In this document: piece by piece, positions 26,799 through 35,172 of the stretch | Layout of the letters: each line of letters opens with the position of its first letter | How positions within the stretch are numbered: the stretch's first letter is position 1 | Source of the DNA: Sphingobacterium deserti | GTDB taxonomy: Bacteria; Bacteroidota; Bacteroidia; Sphingobacteriales; Sphingobacteriaceae | Direction of reading: 5' to 3' | Assembly: GCF_000757725.1 (NCBI RefSeq) | Contig: NZ_JJMU01000012.1 | Coordinates: forward strand, 1-64,000 | Length of the DNA stretch: 64,000 bases | Made by a program: the position numbers and the translations under genes | Notes under the pieces: model-generated | Databases searched by the model: none | Seen by the model: the letters and a program-made list of their open reading frames with translations, nothing else | What the model was told of the DNA's origin: nothing

Positions 26799-26934
26799 CC
26801 TTCAGGAGGCATGGGAAACAGCCTGCAAGGAAGAGCATGAGATAAACAAAATGATTGATATCATTTTTTCCTAAGGACTCCATTATTTTATAGGTGCATG
26901 TATTTGCCTTACTTCGCGGGTATAATACAACTAT

Positions 26935-28728
26935 ATGAAACATGGTTTCCACATCCCAGTATTAGGACTGGCGTTTTCCATTGATACACCGCTAAAAGTG
27001 GCCAAGTTTGGCATCAATTCAGTTGTCTCGATTGTCGACGATGAACTGATTGAACGTATGCGCCTATTCTACTTGAAGCAGAACAATCTTCCCGCACAGC
27101 CTATTTCCAAAAAAGAAGATGATTATCGGGCAAAAAGAATAACAGCTTATCTGAATATGTTGCGAGAGATGGTGGATGCTGATCTGTCAAGCATGCGAGC
27201 TGGACATTTTTCCGGAACATCTGATCTGGACAAATACTTCAACTTGCTACCTGACAACAGCCCGGAAAAACAAACCTACCTGACGATGCTTAGCAGTAAG
27301 ACGGGCATAGAAAAAAAACAACTTATTGAATCCCTCAAAAACAGCATTCAGCCGGGCGACATCGATGTAAATATTATGTCTAAAGTAGATAAGGTAAACA
27401 TGGATCAACATGGTATGCCTTTGGAAGATAAATATTCTGATGCGACGGCAGCATTACGCGGATTTGCCAATTCTACCTTGTGCTCCGCTGTTATCCTATC
27501 TGCCGGAATGAATCCGAGGTTGTACAACTACCTTGCGGAACTGCCTGCCTTCTTCCCAAATGAAGCCGGGATCATAGAGAAAAAGATTGCACTAAAGGTT
27601 TCCGATTTCCGATCAGCCCATATACAAGCGAAATACTTAGCAAAAAAAGGGCTATGGGTCTCTGAGTTTCGCGTAGAGTCCGGATTAAATTGCGGCGGCC
27701 ATGCATTCGCGACAGACGGCTATCTATTGGGGCCAATATTGGAAGAGTTTAAACACCGCAAAGCGGAACTTCTTGATGAGCTATCGGCAATATATCATCA
27801 GGCGCTAAGCGAAAGAAAATACGCGAAGCTACCCGACCTCACCACGCGATTTACAGTACAGGGCGGGATCGGCACGGCCGAGGAACAATCATTTCTATTA
27901 ACCTATTACGGCTTTGATAGCGCTGGCTGGGGATCGCCATTTTTGTTGGTACCGGAAGCTACGACAGTGGACAAAGAGACATTGGATGCACTCGCAATGT
28001 CGAAAAAAGAAGATTTTTATCTAAGCAATGCTTCCCCGCTCGGCGTACCATTCAATAATTTTCGCAAAAGCACTGCCGAACAGGAGCGCCTAGCGCGCAT
28101 TCGAAAAGGTCGTCCCGGGAGCCCTTGCATAAAAAAGTATCTAATTTCCAACACCGAGTTTTCAGAGGCGCCAATTTGTACCGCTGCGCGCGTTTATCAA
28201 CATGCCAAAATAAAAGAGCTTGAAACAAAGCAACTTTCTGCGCCTGAATATCAGCAAGCTTTTGATCGGATAACAGAAAAGACCTGCCTCTGTGAAGGCT
28301 TAGCTGCATCTGCCTACTCGATATACGGCATTCGCAAAGCAAAAGAAAGTAGTGCGGTTGCCATTTGCCCAGGACCTAACACCGCATTTTTCAAAGGAAC
28401 TTATACCCTTCAACAAATGGTAGATCATATATACGGACGTGTGGCTATAGATCTGCACAACAGACCAAATCTATTCATTAATGAACTGAAACTATACGTA
28501 GAATACCTGCGCAGCTACATGCGAGAAATGGCACATGATGCAAAAAAAATAAAATTCGCGGAGAAATTCAGAATGCAGTTGCTCGCTGGAATAAACTATT
28601 ACAGGACAGTTGACAAAACACCTTGTAAAATAGGTTTCTTAAACGTCTCAACTTTCTATTCCGGATTGCAAGATTTTGAAGAGCAACTTTTGAACCTCCA
28701 ACATGAACGAGAAAAGCGGGCTGTCTAA
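26935..28728 (+). CDS. Uncharacterised 597-residue protein, possible flavin TIM barrel with cysteine cluster
   Basis: I do not recognise a named family with certainty. The N-terminal half is reminiscent of nitronate monooxygenase/2-nitropropane dioxygenase barrels: IPVLGLAFSIDTPLKVAKFG at the start, VESGLNCGGHAF near 250, and TVQGGIGTAEEQSFLLTYYG, which resembles the phosphate-binding GGI strand of such FMN proteins. The C-terminal part has Cys398, Cys415, Cys451, Cys453 and Cys478, in SPCIKK, APICTA, KTCLCEGL and AICPGP, which could hold an iron-sulfur cluster. No signal peptide or membrane helix, so cytoplasmic. Monocistronic; no exact TAnnTTTG element found. A role in flavin-dependent redox chemistry is inference. 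Confidence 0.7.
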   Translation: MKHGFHIPVLGLAFSIDTPLKVAKFGINSVVSIVDDELIERMRLFYLKQNNLPAQPISKKEDDYRAKRITAYLNMLREMVDADLSSMRAGHFSGTSDLDKYFNLLPDNSPEKQTYLTMLSSKTGIEKKQLIESLKNSIQPGDIDVNIMSKVDKVNMDQHGMPLEDKYSDATAALRGFANSTLCSAVILSAGMNPRLYNYLAELPAFFPNEAGIIEKKIALKVSDFRSAHIQAKYLAKKGLWVSEFRVESGLNCGGHAFATDGYLLGPILEEFKHRKAELLDELSAIYHQALSERKYAKLPDLTTRFTVQGGIGTAEEQSFLLTYYGFDSAGWGSPFLLVPEATTVDKETLDALAMSKKEDFYLSNASPLGVPFNNFRKSTAEQERLARIRKGRPGSPCIKKYLISNTEFSEAPICTAARVYQHAKIKELETKQLSAPEYQQAFDRITEKTCLCEGLAASAYSIYGIRKAKESSAVAICPGPNTAFFKGTYTLQQMVDHIYGRVAIDLHNRPNLFINELKLYVEYLRSYMREMAHDAKKIKFAEKFRMQLLAGINYYRTVDKTPCKIGFLNVSTFYSGLQDFEEQLLNLQHEREKRAV

Positions 28729-28742
28729 AAGCTAGGTGTGAT

Positions 28743-28781
28743 CGTCATCGCGAGGAGGAGGCACGACGACAAAGCGATCGT
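28743..28781. repeat. Copy of a dispersed intergenic repeat (CGTCATNGCGAGGAGG type)
   Basis: The sequence CGTCATCGCGAGGAGG, then GGCACGACGACAAAGCGATC, resembles a short interspersed element I recall from Bacteroidota genomes (forms like CGTCATTGCGAGGAGG followed by CACGACGAAGCAATC). Only one copy is in this window, so its repeat nature rests on memory. Confidence 0.45.
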
Positions 28782-28917
28782 ATGTAAATTAAATGCAGAT
28801 TTGTAATTATCAGCTGCGCGAGATAGCACTCGAACCTGATAGAATGAGATTTAAGCCGAGCTGCCTTCTGCAGTCGTCACACTTCTAAAGACGCATTTTT
28901 ACGGGTGCCTAATTTTA

Positions 28918-28979
28918 AAGTAAGCGTAACGAAGCAAGCTGAGCAACAATATATATTTGCTCAGCTGCGAAGCTTACTT
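28918..28979 (-). terminator. Long hairpin at the end of the methyltransferase gene
   Basis: Inner arms AGCTGAGCAA (28938-28947) and TTGCTCAGCT (28957-28966 region) pair perfectly; outer arms AAGTAAGC and GCTTACTT extend the stem past bulges and include the stop codon at 28974-28976. A UUUAAAAUU stretch follows on the minus strand, consistent with a weak intrinsic terminator. Confidence 0.6.
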
Positions 28980-29876
28980 CGCTATCTTACGAAATTTACC
29001 AAATACACCAAGAGGCAGTTTGGGACCTGCTGATGCTTGTAAATAAAGCTCGCCTATCTCTAGATTTTCGACAGCAGGAAACGACGTGCGGATCAGATTT
29101 TCTACAATGACCGATGAAAATCCTAAGGAGTAGGTATTCAAGATCAAGAAATGTTCTTTCGGATCGAGCAATTGCACCACATCGCGCATCATCTCCATGA
29201 TGTGGTCTTCAAGCTTCCATTTCTCACCTTTGGGGCCATGGCCATACGCCGGCGGGTCTAAAATGATTCCGTTGTACTTATTTCCTCTTTTTAATTCGCG
29301 TTTTACAAACTTCAATGCATCTTCAACCACCCATCGGATATTATCAATTCCTGAAAGCTCTTGATTTTCGTTCGCCCAAGTGACTACTTGTTTTATCGAG
29401 TCTACATGCGTTGTATCTGCGCCCGCCGCCTTCGCAATCAGCGATGCGCCTCCAGTATAAGCAAAAAGATTAAGCACTTTAGGTTGTGGAGTCTTAAATG
29501 ACTTTATCGAATCTGAAATATAATCCCAATTAACGGCTTGTTCTGGGAAAATGCCCACATGCTTGAAAGAGGTTAACCCCAATCGGAATTTAATAGCGAC
29601 ATCGTTATTTTTATAGCTGATATGCCAGCGATCTGGTGTTGATGATGCTTTCTTTACCCAATCGCCAGATGTTGCGGAACGTCCTCTGAAACGAATATGC
29701 TGTCTTTTCGTCCATTCCCCTTCATCTAAAGACTTTGGCCATACCGCTTGTGGCTCTGGGCGAATAAGAACAGCGTTACCAAAGCGTTCCAGCTTTTCAA
29801 AATCACCGCAATCTATAAGTTCGTAATCCTCCCAGTGTTGTGGAGTAAGGAGTTGAATATTTGTTGTTGAAGCCAA
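28974..29876 (-). CDS. Class I SAM-dependent methyltransferase (RlmI/RlmK-like)
   Basis: 300 residues. The SAM-binding motif I is LNLFAYTGGASLIAKAAGA (about 136-154), the acidic end of strand 2 is HVDSIKQ, and motif IV is ILDPPAYGHGPKGEKWKL, the form found in COG1092 23S rRNA cytosine methyltransferases. There is no PUA domain, so it is the short Bacteroidota version; the target base is not known from sequence. The frame opens with TTG at 29874-29876, as no ATG or GTG is near; homologous proteins as I recall them start only a few residues before LTPQHWEDYELID, which supports a start here. A well-formed promoter lies about 65 bases upstream. Confidence 0.85.
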   Translation of the reverse strand: MASTTNIQLLTPQHWEDYELIDCGDFEKLERFGNAVLIRPEPQAVWPKSLDEGEWTKRQHIRFRGRSATSGDWVKKASSTPDRWHISYKNNDVAIKFRLGLTSFKHVGIFPEQAVNWDYISDSIKSFKTPQPKVLNLFAYTGGASLIAKAAGADTTHVDSIKQVVTWANENQELSGIDNIRWVVEDALKFVKRELKRGNKYNGIILDPPAYGHGPKGEKWKLEDHIMEMMRDVVQLLDPKEHFLILNTYSLGFSSVIVENLIRTSFPAVENLEIGELYLQASAGPKLPLGVFGKFRKIAK

Positions 29877-29941
29877 AGTTAAAATTCAAAAGTTAAAAAT
29901 ATCCAAAATGCACTTGCACATTGTGGAATAAAGCATGTGTG

Positions 29942-29973
29942 CAAAAATATGAACTTAACAGCGACTTATCAAA
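29942..29973 (-). promoter_or_regulatory. Promoter of the methyltransferase gene
   Basis: TTTG (29970-29973) and TATTTTTG (29942-29949) on the minus strand are exactly 20 bases apart, the Bacteroidota consensus spacing. The expected leader is about 55-60 nt. Confidence 0.65.
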
Positions 29974-29989
29974 TGAATCGACCCCGTGC

Positions 29990-30745
29990 TTACGTAATTG
30001 TTGATCGGGCAGCCTTCATGAGCGGGCTTGCAAAAACGAAGTCATTCAGCTCCTGAACATCCGATCGCAACATTTCATCGTTTGAGCCTTCCCAAAATTT
30101 CTCTCCTTTGTATAGAAATAAAATGTATTCACCGATCCCCATCACAGAGTTCATATCGTGCGTGACGACAATAGTGGTGCATTGATACTCCTCGGTAAGT
30201 TCCTGTATAAGTTCGTCAATTAAAATTGACGTTGCAGGATCCAGTCCGGAATTTGGTTCATCGCAAAATAGATATTTCGGATTCATACTGATGGCACGTG
30301 CTATACCGACCCTTTTTTTCATACCCCCGGAAAGTTCCGCAGGATATAGCTTGTTTTTATCTTTCAGGTTGACACGCTCCAAGCAAAAATTCGCACGATC
30401 TATCTTCTCCTGTTTACTCATATCGGTAAACATATCAAGCGCAAAAACGATATTTTGTTCCACCGTCATAGAATCAAATAAGGCAGAATTTTGAAAAAGC
30501 ATACCTATATCCCGACGAATGGGTACACGTTGCTCAAAATCCATCCCTGTAAATTCTTCCTTGCTAAAGAAAACTTTTCCCTCTTCGGGCTCATGCAAGC
30601 CCACGATACACTTGAGTAACGTACTTTTGCCAGATCCTGACCCTCCAATAATCAAGCTCACTTTACCCGGCTCAAAAATGGCATCTATACCTTTCAGTAC
30701 GTGATTCTCACCAAAAGATTTGTTTATATTTTGAATTTCAATCAT
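29990..30745 (-). CDS. mlaF: ABC transporter ATPase, MlaF-like
   Basis: 251 residues. Walker A GGSGSGKST at 34-42, Q-loop in MLFQNSALFDSMTV, signature LSGGMKKRVGIARAIS, Walker B YLFCDEPNSGLDP and H-loop VVTHDMNSV. The LSGGMKKR form and the partner MlaE gene, 3 bases upstream, mark it as the ATPase of an Mla-type phospholipid transporter that moves lipids between the inner and outer membranes. In this phylum these genes are often just called ABC transporter ATP-binding protein. Confidence 0.9.
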   Translation of the reverse strand: MIEIQNINKSFGENHVLKGIDAIFEPGKVSLIIGGSGSGKSTLLKCIVGLHEPEEGKVFFSKEEFTGMDFEQRVPIRRDIGMLFQNSALFDSMTVEQNIVFALDMFTDMSKQEKIDRANFCLERVNLKDKNKLYPAELSGGMKKRVGIARAISMNPKYLFCDEPNSGLDPATSILIDELIQELTEEYQCTTIVVTHDMNSVMGIGEYILFLYKGEKFWEGSNDEMLRSDVQELNDFVFASPLMKAARSTIT

Positions 30746-30748
30746 ATG

Positions 30749-31483
30749 TTAAAGCATCAATGCCGTAATTATATAGTCTGATACTAATATAGATATACAA
30801 CCGATCACCACGGCTTTGGTACCTGCCTGCCCTACCTCCAGTGCCCCTCCCCTTACGTAAAAGCCCATATAGGCCGGAACCGAAGTGATAATAAAACCGA
30901 AGAAAAAGGCTTTGACTAGTGCAACGGTGACAGTAAACCCGTTGAATCCACCTTGTATTCCTTGAATGTAGTCTGATGGTGCCACTGCCCCAGAAAGCGT
31001 TCCGCCGATCAACCCGCCTGTTATTGCACAGAAAATCGCGATAATAACCAAGGCTGGAACCATCACTGCTCCCGCTACAACTTTAGGTAAAATGAGATAG
31101 CCAGGTGCATTAATACCCATAATCTCCAATGCGTCTATTTGCTCTGTGACACGCATGGAGCCAATTTGCGACGATATTGCGGATCCGACTTTACCCATAA
31201 GCACTAACGCTGAAATGGTGGGCCCCAACTCCAAAATGTTGGAGTCTCGGTTGATCTGACCGATCACCGTGGGCGGGATAAGATCCGAAACCAGCTGAAA
31301 TGCGATTTGTAGTGTCATAACAGCACCAATAAAAGTGGATATGATGACGATTAGACCAAGCGATCCGATCCCAATCTCGTTCATTTCATGAAAAATTTCC
31401 TTTGAATATATCTTCCATTTTTCAGGCTTTTTGAAAACCTTACGCAATAACAAAACATACTTACCAAAATGGTGGAATATCAT
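30749..31483 (-). CDS. mlaE: MlaE-family lipid ABC transporter permease
   Basis: 244 residues from the ATG at 31481-31483. The frame is open to 31585, but the extra 34 residues (with CVYCNN) do not look like the family, while MIFHHFGKYVLLLRKVF matches MlaE starts I know. Five or so membrane segments; the conserved LELGPTISALVLMGKVGSAI and IDALEIMGINAPGYLILPK motifs identify it. Works with MlaF. The MCE protein MlaD, which normally completes the complex, is not adjacent; a separate locus is expected. Confidence 0.92.
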   Translation of the reverse strand: MIFHHFGKYVLLLRKVFKKPEKWKIYSKEIFHEMNEIGIGSLGLIVIISTFIGAVMTLQIAFQLVSDLIPPTVIGQINRDSNILELGPTISALVLMGKVGSAISSQIGSMRVTEQIDALEIMGINAPGYLILPKVVAGAVMVPALVIIAIFCAITGGLIGGTLSGAVAPSDYIQGIQGGFNGFTVTVALVKAFFFGFIITSVPAYMGFYVRGGALEVGQAGTKAVVIGCISILVSDYIITALML

Positions 31484-31643
31484 AGAATAATTGACTCTTA
31501 AATTAACATTATTGCAATATACACATTTACGAGGAAGAATTTTCACCGCCTCAAAGGTTTGCTTCACCGAAGATATTAACAACATAACCTAAAACTGGTT
31601 TTATAAAAAATTAGTATGTTATAGTTTTGACCTATATATTTAC

Positions 31644-32585
31644 ATGGAAATACAAAATATGGAAAACAAAATTACCTCCGGCATTTGGTTCGTCTTTATA
31701 GGGTTGATTCTCTTGTTGCATAATATTGATGTAATTGATTTCAATTTTATAGCAATATTGAAGTACTGGCCATTGCTTATTGTTATCGTAGGTATAAATT
31801 TGATTGTGCAGAATCGTGTGTATGGCAACTATATCAAGATTGCCTGTAACCTGATGTTTCTCGGATGGATAACCTATGTTGGACTGACAAAGCCTTCCAC
31901 ACATTGGACAACTGACCTTTTAAATAACAGAGATATAAAAATCGGTGATTTAGATGATACTGACTCGCTGCAACAACAGGTAGAAGTTGCTTTGGATAGC
32001 GCGATACCGGAAGCAAAGCTAGAATTTAATGGCGGAGCTGGAAAATTCAAACTGACCGCTAGTGATATTGGCCAACTTATCACCGCAAAAAGTGGAGATA
32101 ATAAGATGGGGATGAACATAAAATCCAGCCAAGATAATGGGAACCAGATCGTCGTTTTAAACGCAAAACCCATCACAGATGGCAAACAAACGGGTGCAGT
32201 TTTGATCGATCTTAATAAAAAACCGTTGTGGGATTTTGAATTTAACTATGGTGCAGCAACTATTGAAGGCGATCTATCCACCTTACGCTTTAAAAATTTA
32301 GAAATAAACACAGGTGCTAGCAAAATGGATTTGAAATTGGGGATGCCTCAGATTGAGCGATCTAGAATCAATATAGCGACAGGAGCTTCTAAAATACATT
32401 TTAGCATCCCAAAAGACGCGGCCATAAGTGTAAAGTACTCGTCAATACTATCCAAAAATGCATTTGAAGGATTCAAATCTAAGAAAAATGGCAGAGCTGT
32501 CACAGCGAACTACGACGAGGCTCCAACAAAGTTTGATATTGAGCTTGACGGCGCCGCCAATACATTTACTATTACCCGCTATTAA
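31644..32585 (+). CDS. LiaF/DUF5668-type membrane protein with toast-rack-like C-terminal domain
   Basis: 313 residues. Three hydrophobic segments at about 12-30, 36-54 and 66-82 form a LiaI/LiaF-like transmembrane module with the KYWPLLIVIVGINLI motif. The rest is extracytoplasmic and beta-rich, with repeated short motifs (FNGGAGKFKL, NYGAATIEGDLS, NTGASKMDLKLG, ATGASKIHFSIP) typical of the DUF2154/toast-rack beta-solenoid. In Firmicutes LiaF acts as an envelope-stress regulator; in Bacteroidota the role is not known. It is divergent from mlaE, which would fit an envelope function. Met at residue 6 is an alternative start. Confidence 0.8.
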   Translation: MEIQNMENKITSGIWFVFIGLILLLHNIDVIDFNFIAILKYWPLLIVIVGINLIVQNRVYGNYIKIACNLMFLGWITYVGLTKPSTHWTTDLLNNRDIKIGDLDDTDSLQQQVEVALDSAIPEAKLEFNGGAGKFKLTASDIGQLITAKSGDNKMGMNIKSSQDNGNQIVVLNAKPITDGKQTGAVLIDLNKKPLWDFEFNYGAATIEGDLSTLRFKNLEINTGASKMDLKLGMPQIERSRINIATGASKIHFSIPKDAAISVKYSSILSKNAFEGFKSKKNGRAVTANYDEAPTKFDIELDGAANTFTITRY

Positions 32586-32598
32586 TATAAAAATTAGC

Positions 32599-32606
32599 TA
32601 ACTTTG
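32599..32606 (+). promoter_or_regulatory. -7 element directly before ispG
   Basis: TAACTTTG matches TAnnTTTG and ends 9 bases before the ispG ATG, which would give a leader of only a few bases. No -33 TTG at the usual distance. Confidence 0.4.
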
Positions 32607-32615
32607 TGACAACGC

Positions 32616-34616
32616 ATGAACACAAAAGACGCAATTCATTTGGCCGGAGGCTACTGCAACTCCAAAACAACTTATAGCAGATTTTTGACGCGGGAGGTTA
32701 GTGTGGGCGATATCCCAATGGGCGGCACAAACCCGATCCGTATCCAAAGCATGACAACAATTGACACCATGGATACGCTCGGCTCCATCGAGCAAACCAT
32801 ACGGATGGTTGAAGCAGGCTGCGAATATGTGAGGATAACAGCACCTAGCATTAAGGAAGCCGAAAATCTGGCCAATATAAAAAATGGATTGAAAGCGCGG
32901 GGTTATCATGTGCCACTTGTTGCTGACATACACTTCACTCCAAATGCGGCAGAAACCGCAGCGCGTATCGTTGAAAAGGTGCGCATCAACCCAGGTAACT
33001 ATGCCGATAAGAAAAAATTTGACCAAATAGACTATACCGATGCAGCCTATCAAGCTGAACTCGAGCGCATATATAAAAAATTCGCTCCTCTAGTAAAGAT
33101 CTGTAAAGAGTATGGTACCGTGATGCGGATTGGCACCAACCATGGATCGTTATCGGATCGTATTATGAGCCGCTACGGCGATACACCAGAGGGCATGGTA
33201 GAGTCCGCTCTAGAATTTATGCGGATATGTGAAGACCTGAATTTTTACAATTTGGTTGTCTCCATGAAATCGTCCAATCCACAAGTGATGGTCAGTGCTT
33301 ACCGTCTACTGGTAGAAAAAATGGTTGCTGAAAATATGAACTATCCGTTGCACCTTGGGGTAACAGAAGCCGGAGATGGCGAGGATGGGCGTATCAAATC
33401 CGCAGTTGGTATTGGCACGCTGCTGGAAGACGGACTTGGGGATACCGTTCGTGTATCTCTTACAGAGGAGCCTGAAAAAGAAGCGCCAGTCGCAATAGCC
33501 TTAGTGAATCGATACGCGCAACGGAAAATAGAAACAACGCATCAGCAATCAAGAGAGATTGTTAATTTATCAGGCAATACAATTACCAAACCTTACGAAA
33601 CGGCAGAGGTAAACGCTTTTATAGGCGGGTCTTTAGTTCCTCGAGTAGTTGTCGATATATCAAACGAAAACTTGAAGGATCCTTTTGTTTTGACCCCAGT
33701 TGGCTACCGCTATGACGCTGTAAATGATAAATACCACATGGGCGACCAGTCGGTAGATTTTGTTTACTTAGGCAAAAATCTGCCATCGTTTACCCTACCC
33801 GGCAACCTGAAGGTCTTATACGATTTTGAGACTTGGCAAAACCTAGCCGAAAAGGGCAATAAACATCCTGTTTTCGATCTATGCGAATACAACGAAACGC
33901 AGATCCATGATCCGGTATTGAATTTGATACGTATCAAAAACGATGATTTACTAGGCGATGTTTTTGCGGAATTCAAGGCCGATAAAACGACCGTCTTCGT
34001 GTTGGAAACAAAACACCTGCACGGCATGGCTGACCAGCGCCAGTTTTTTAATAATATACAGGCAATGGGTCTGGAAACACCTGTCATCGTAAAACGCGCC
34101 TACTTGCCGGCCGAATTTTCGGGTCCTATCGGCGATTGGATGAGCCCCGAAGAGCCTATTTCTAAAATCCAACTGTATGCGTCCACAGATCTTGGTGCGC
34201 TGCTTGTCGATAAACTAGGCTCGGGCATTTGGATTGATTCTCCGGCTACACCGACAGATAAAATTGCATCCTTATCATTTGGTATTCTGCAGGCTACCCG
34301 CTCTAGAATATCGAAGACGGAATACATATCCTGCCCAAGCTGCGGACGAACACTATTCGACCTTCAAGAAACAACGCAGATGATCCGAAGTCGTACAAAT
34401 CATTTAAAAGGATTAAAAATCGGGATCATGGGTTGTATTGTAAACGGACCTGGAGAAATGGCAGATGCGGATTACGGATACGTAGGTGCTGGACCGGACA
34501 AAATAACCTTGTATAGAGGTAAAGAAGTCGTCAAGAAAAATGTAAGCGCCGTCAATGCGCTCGATGAATTGATAGAGATTATCAGAAGTGACGGTCTTTG
34601 GATAGAGAATACGTAG
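32616..34616 (+). CDS. ispG: 4-hydroxy-3-methylbut-2-enyl diphosphate synthase, long form
   Basis: 666 residues. Converts MEcPP to HMBPP in the MEP pathway of isoprenoid synthesis. The N-terminal TIM barrel carries NPIRIQSMTTIDTMDT and VADIHFTP; the C-terminal 4Fe-4S domain has Cys573 and Cys576 in YISCPSCGRTLFD, Cys607 in MGCIVNGPGE and Glu614, with the same spacing as the ligands in E. coli IspG. A central insert of about 270 residues (about 290-560) marks the three-domain form of Bacteroidota, Chlamydiae and plants. The insert lacks cofactor motifs. Monocistronic on the plus strand. Confidence 0.97.
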   Translation: MNTKDAIHLAGGYCNSKTTYSRFLTREVSVGDIPMGGTNPIRIQSMTTIDTMDTLGSIEQTIRMVEAGCEYVRITAPSIKEAENLANIKNGLKARGYHVPLVADIHFTPNAAETAARIVEKVRINPGNYADKKKFDQIDYTDAAYQAELERIYKKFAPLVKICKEYGTVMRIGTNHGSLSDRIMSRYGDTPEGMVESALEFMRICEDLNFYNLVVSMKSSNPQVMVSAYRLLVEKMVAENMNYPLHLGVTEAGDGEDGRIKSAVGIGTLLEDGLGDTVRVSLTEEPEKEAPVAIALVNRYAQRKIETTHQQSREIVNLSGNTITKPYETAEVNAFIGGSLVPRVVVDISNENLKDPFVLTPVGYRYDAVNDKYHMGDQSVDFVYLGKNLPSFTLPGNLKVLYDFETWQNLAEKGNKHPVFDLCEYNETQIHDPVLNLIRIKNDDLLGDVFAEFKADKTTVFVLETKHLHGMADQRQFFNNIQAMGLETPVIVKRAYLPAEFSGPIGDWMSPEEPISKIQLYASTDLGALLVDKLGSGIWIDSPATPTDKIASLSFGILQATRSRISKTEYISCPSCGRTLFDLQETTQMIRSRTNHLKGLKIGIMGCIVNGPGEMADADYGYVGAGPDKITLYRGKEVVKKNVSAVNALDELIEIIRSDGLWIENT

Positions 34617-34661
34617 TTAAGCGATTAATTTTCGTTTTTATTGGCTTTGTCCACCCCATAC

Positions 34662-34783
34662 CCCTTCCGCCGCATGCCGCGACAAGGCAAATACTTTTGT
34701 AAGGGGATTTTTTGCTTTTCAAATGGATTGTCTCCCGCTCAAACCCTTCCGCCGCATGCCGCGGCAACGCAAATACTTTCGTA
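34662..34783. repeat. Two imperfect 40-bp direct repeats
   Basis: Copies at about 34662-34701 and 34744-34783, starting CCCTTCCGCCGCATGCCGCG, with four or so differences, 82 bases apart. Each contains the palindromic core GCCGCATGCCGCGGC-like tract and ends in AAATACTTT-GTA. The second is followed by AAAAGTATTC, which can pair with its own end to form a hairpin. Confidence 0.75.
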
Positions 34784-34871
34784 GGGCAAAAGTATTCAAA
34801 ACCCCGTCGCTTGAAACCTTTGCAGGGTAGGTTTGTGCTGTGGCAGATGATTACATATTGCAAAGCTTTCG

Positions 34872-35062
34872 ATGCGACATTTCGTTTAACATTGGTTGGA
34901 AGCGATAAAGTATGGGAAACTTAAACCTCTCGCACTACGCGATACGCATTACGCAATACTCCTTCAAATGCGACATTTCGTTTAATAATAGTAGGTGCAG
35001 TTGAAAGTAAAAAGTCAATGTACGCATTACTCAATACCCCTGAACATGCGACGTATCGTTTA
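34872..35062. repeat. Degenerate tandem repeat with a 78-bp period
   Basis: Two successive units, TACGCATTACNCAATAC followed 8 bases later by ATGCGACATTTCGTTTA, occur at 34943-34984 and 35021-35062: each shared word is displaced by exactly 78 bases. A further copy of the second word lies at 34872-34888. Two to three substitutions separate the copies. Confidence 0.75.
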
Positions 35063-35172
35063 AAGATTAAAGAGGATAGGTGAATTTACACCAATTGGAT
35101 GCGGCATAACATTTCTACATACTATGTACTATTTACTAAGTACGAAGGTATTATGCTCTATCAGCTGAAAGC

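Larger units (their letters stand above)
34617..35172. other. Gene-free 556-base stretch with short repeats
   Basis: No credible gene: short frames here lack composition or starts of real genes. It contains two families of repeats, annotated separately (34662-34783 and 34872-35062), and lies between ispG and the T9SS-tail gene. No terminator with a clear U run was seen after ispG. Confidence 0.6.

Noticed and set aside
31484..31585. 34-codon N-terminal extension of mlaE containing a CxxC
   Set aside because: Not like MlaE family starts; the ATG at 31483 fits. The CxxC is probably accidental.
34712..34924. Short plus-strand frame in the repeat-rich gap
   Set aside because: Composed of the direct repeats, with no initiation signal and no likeness to a protein family.
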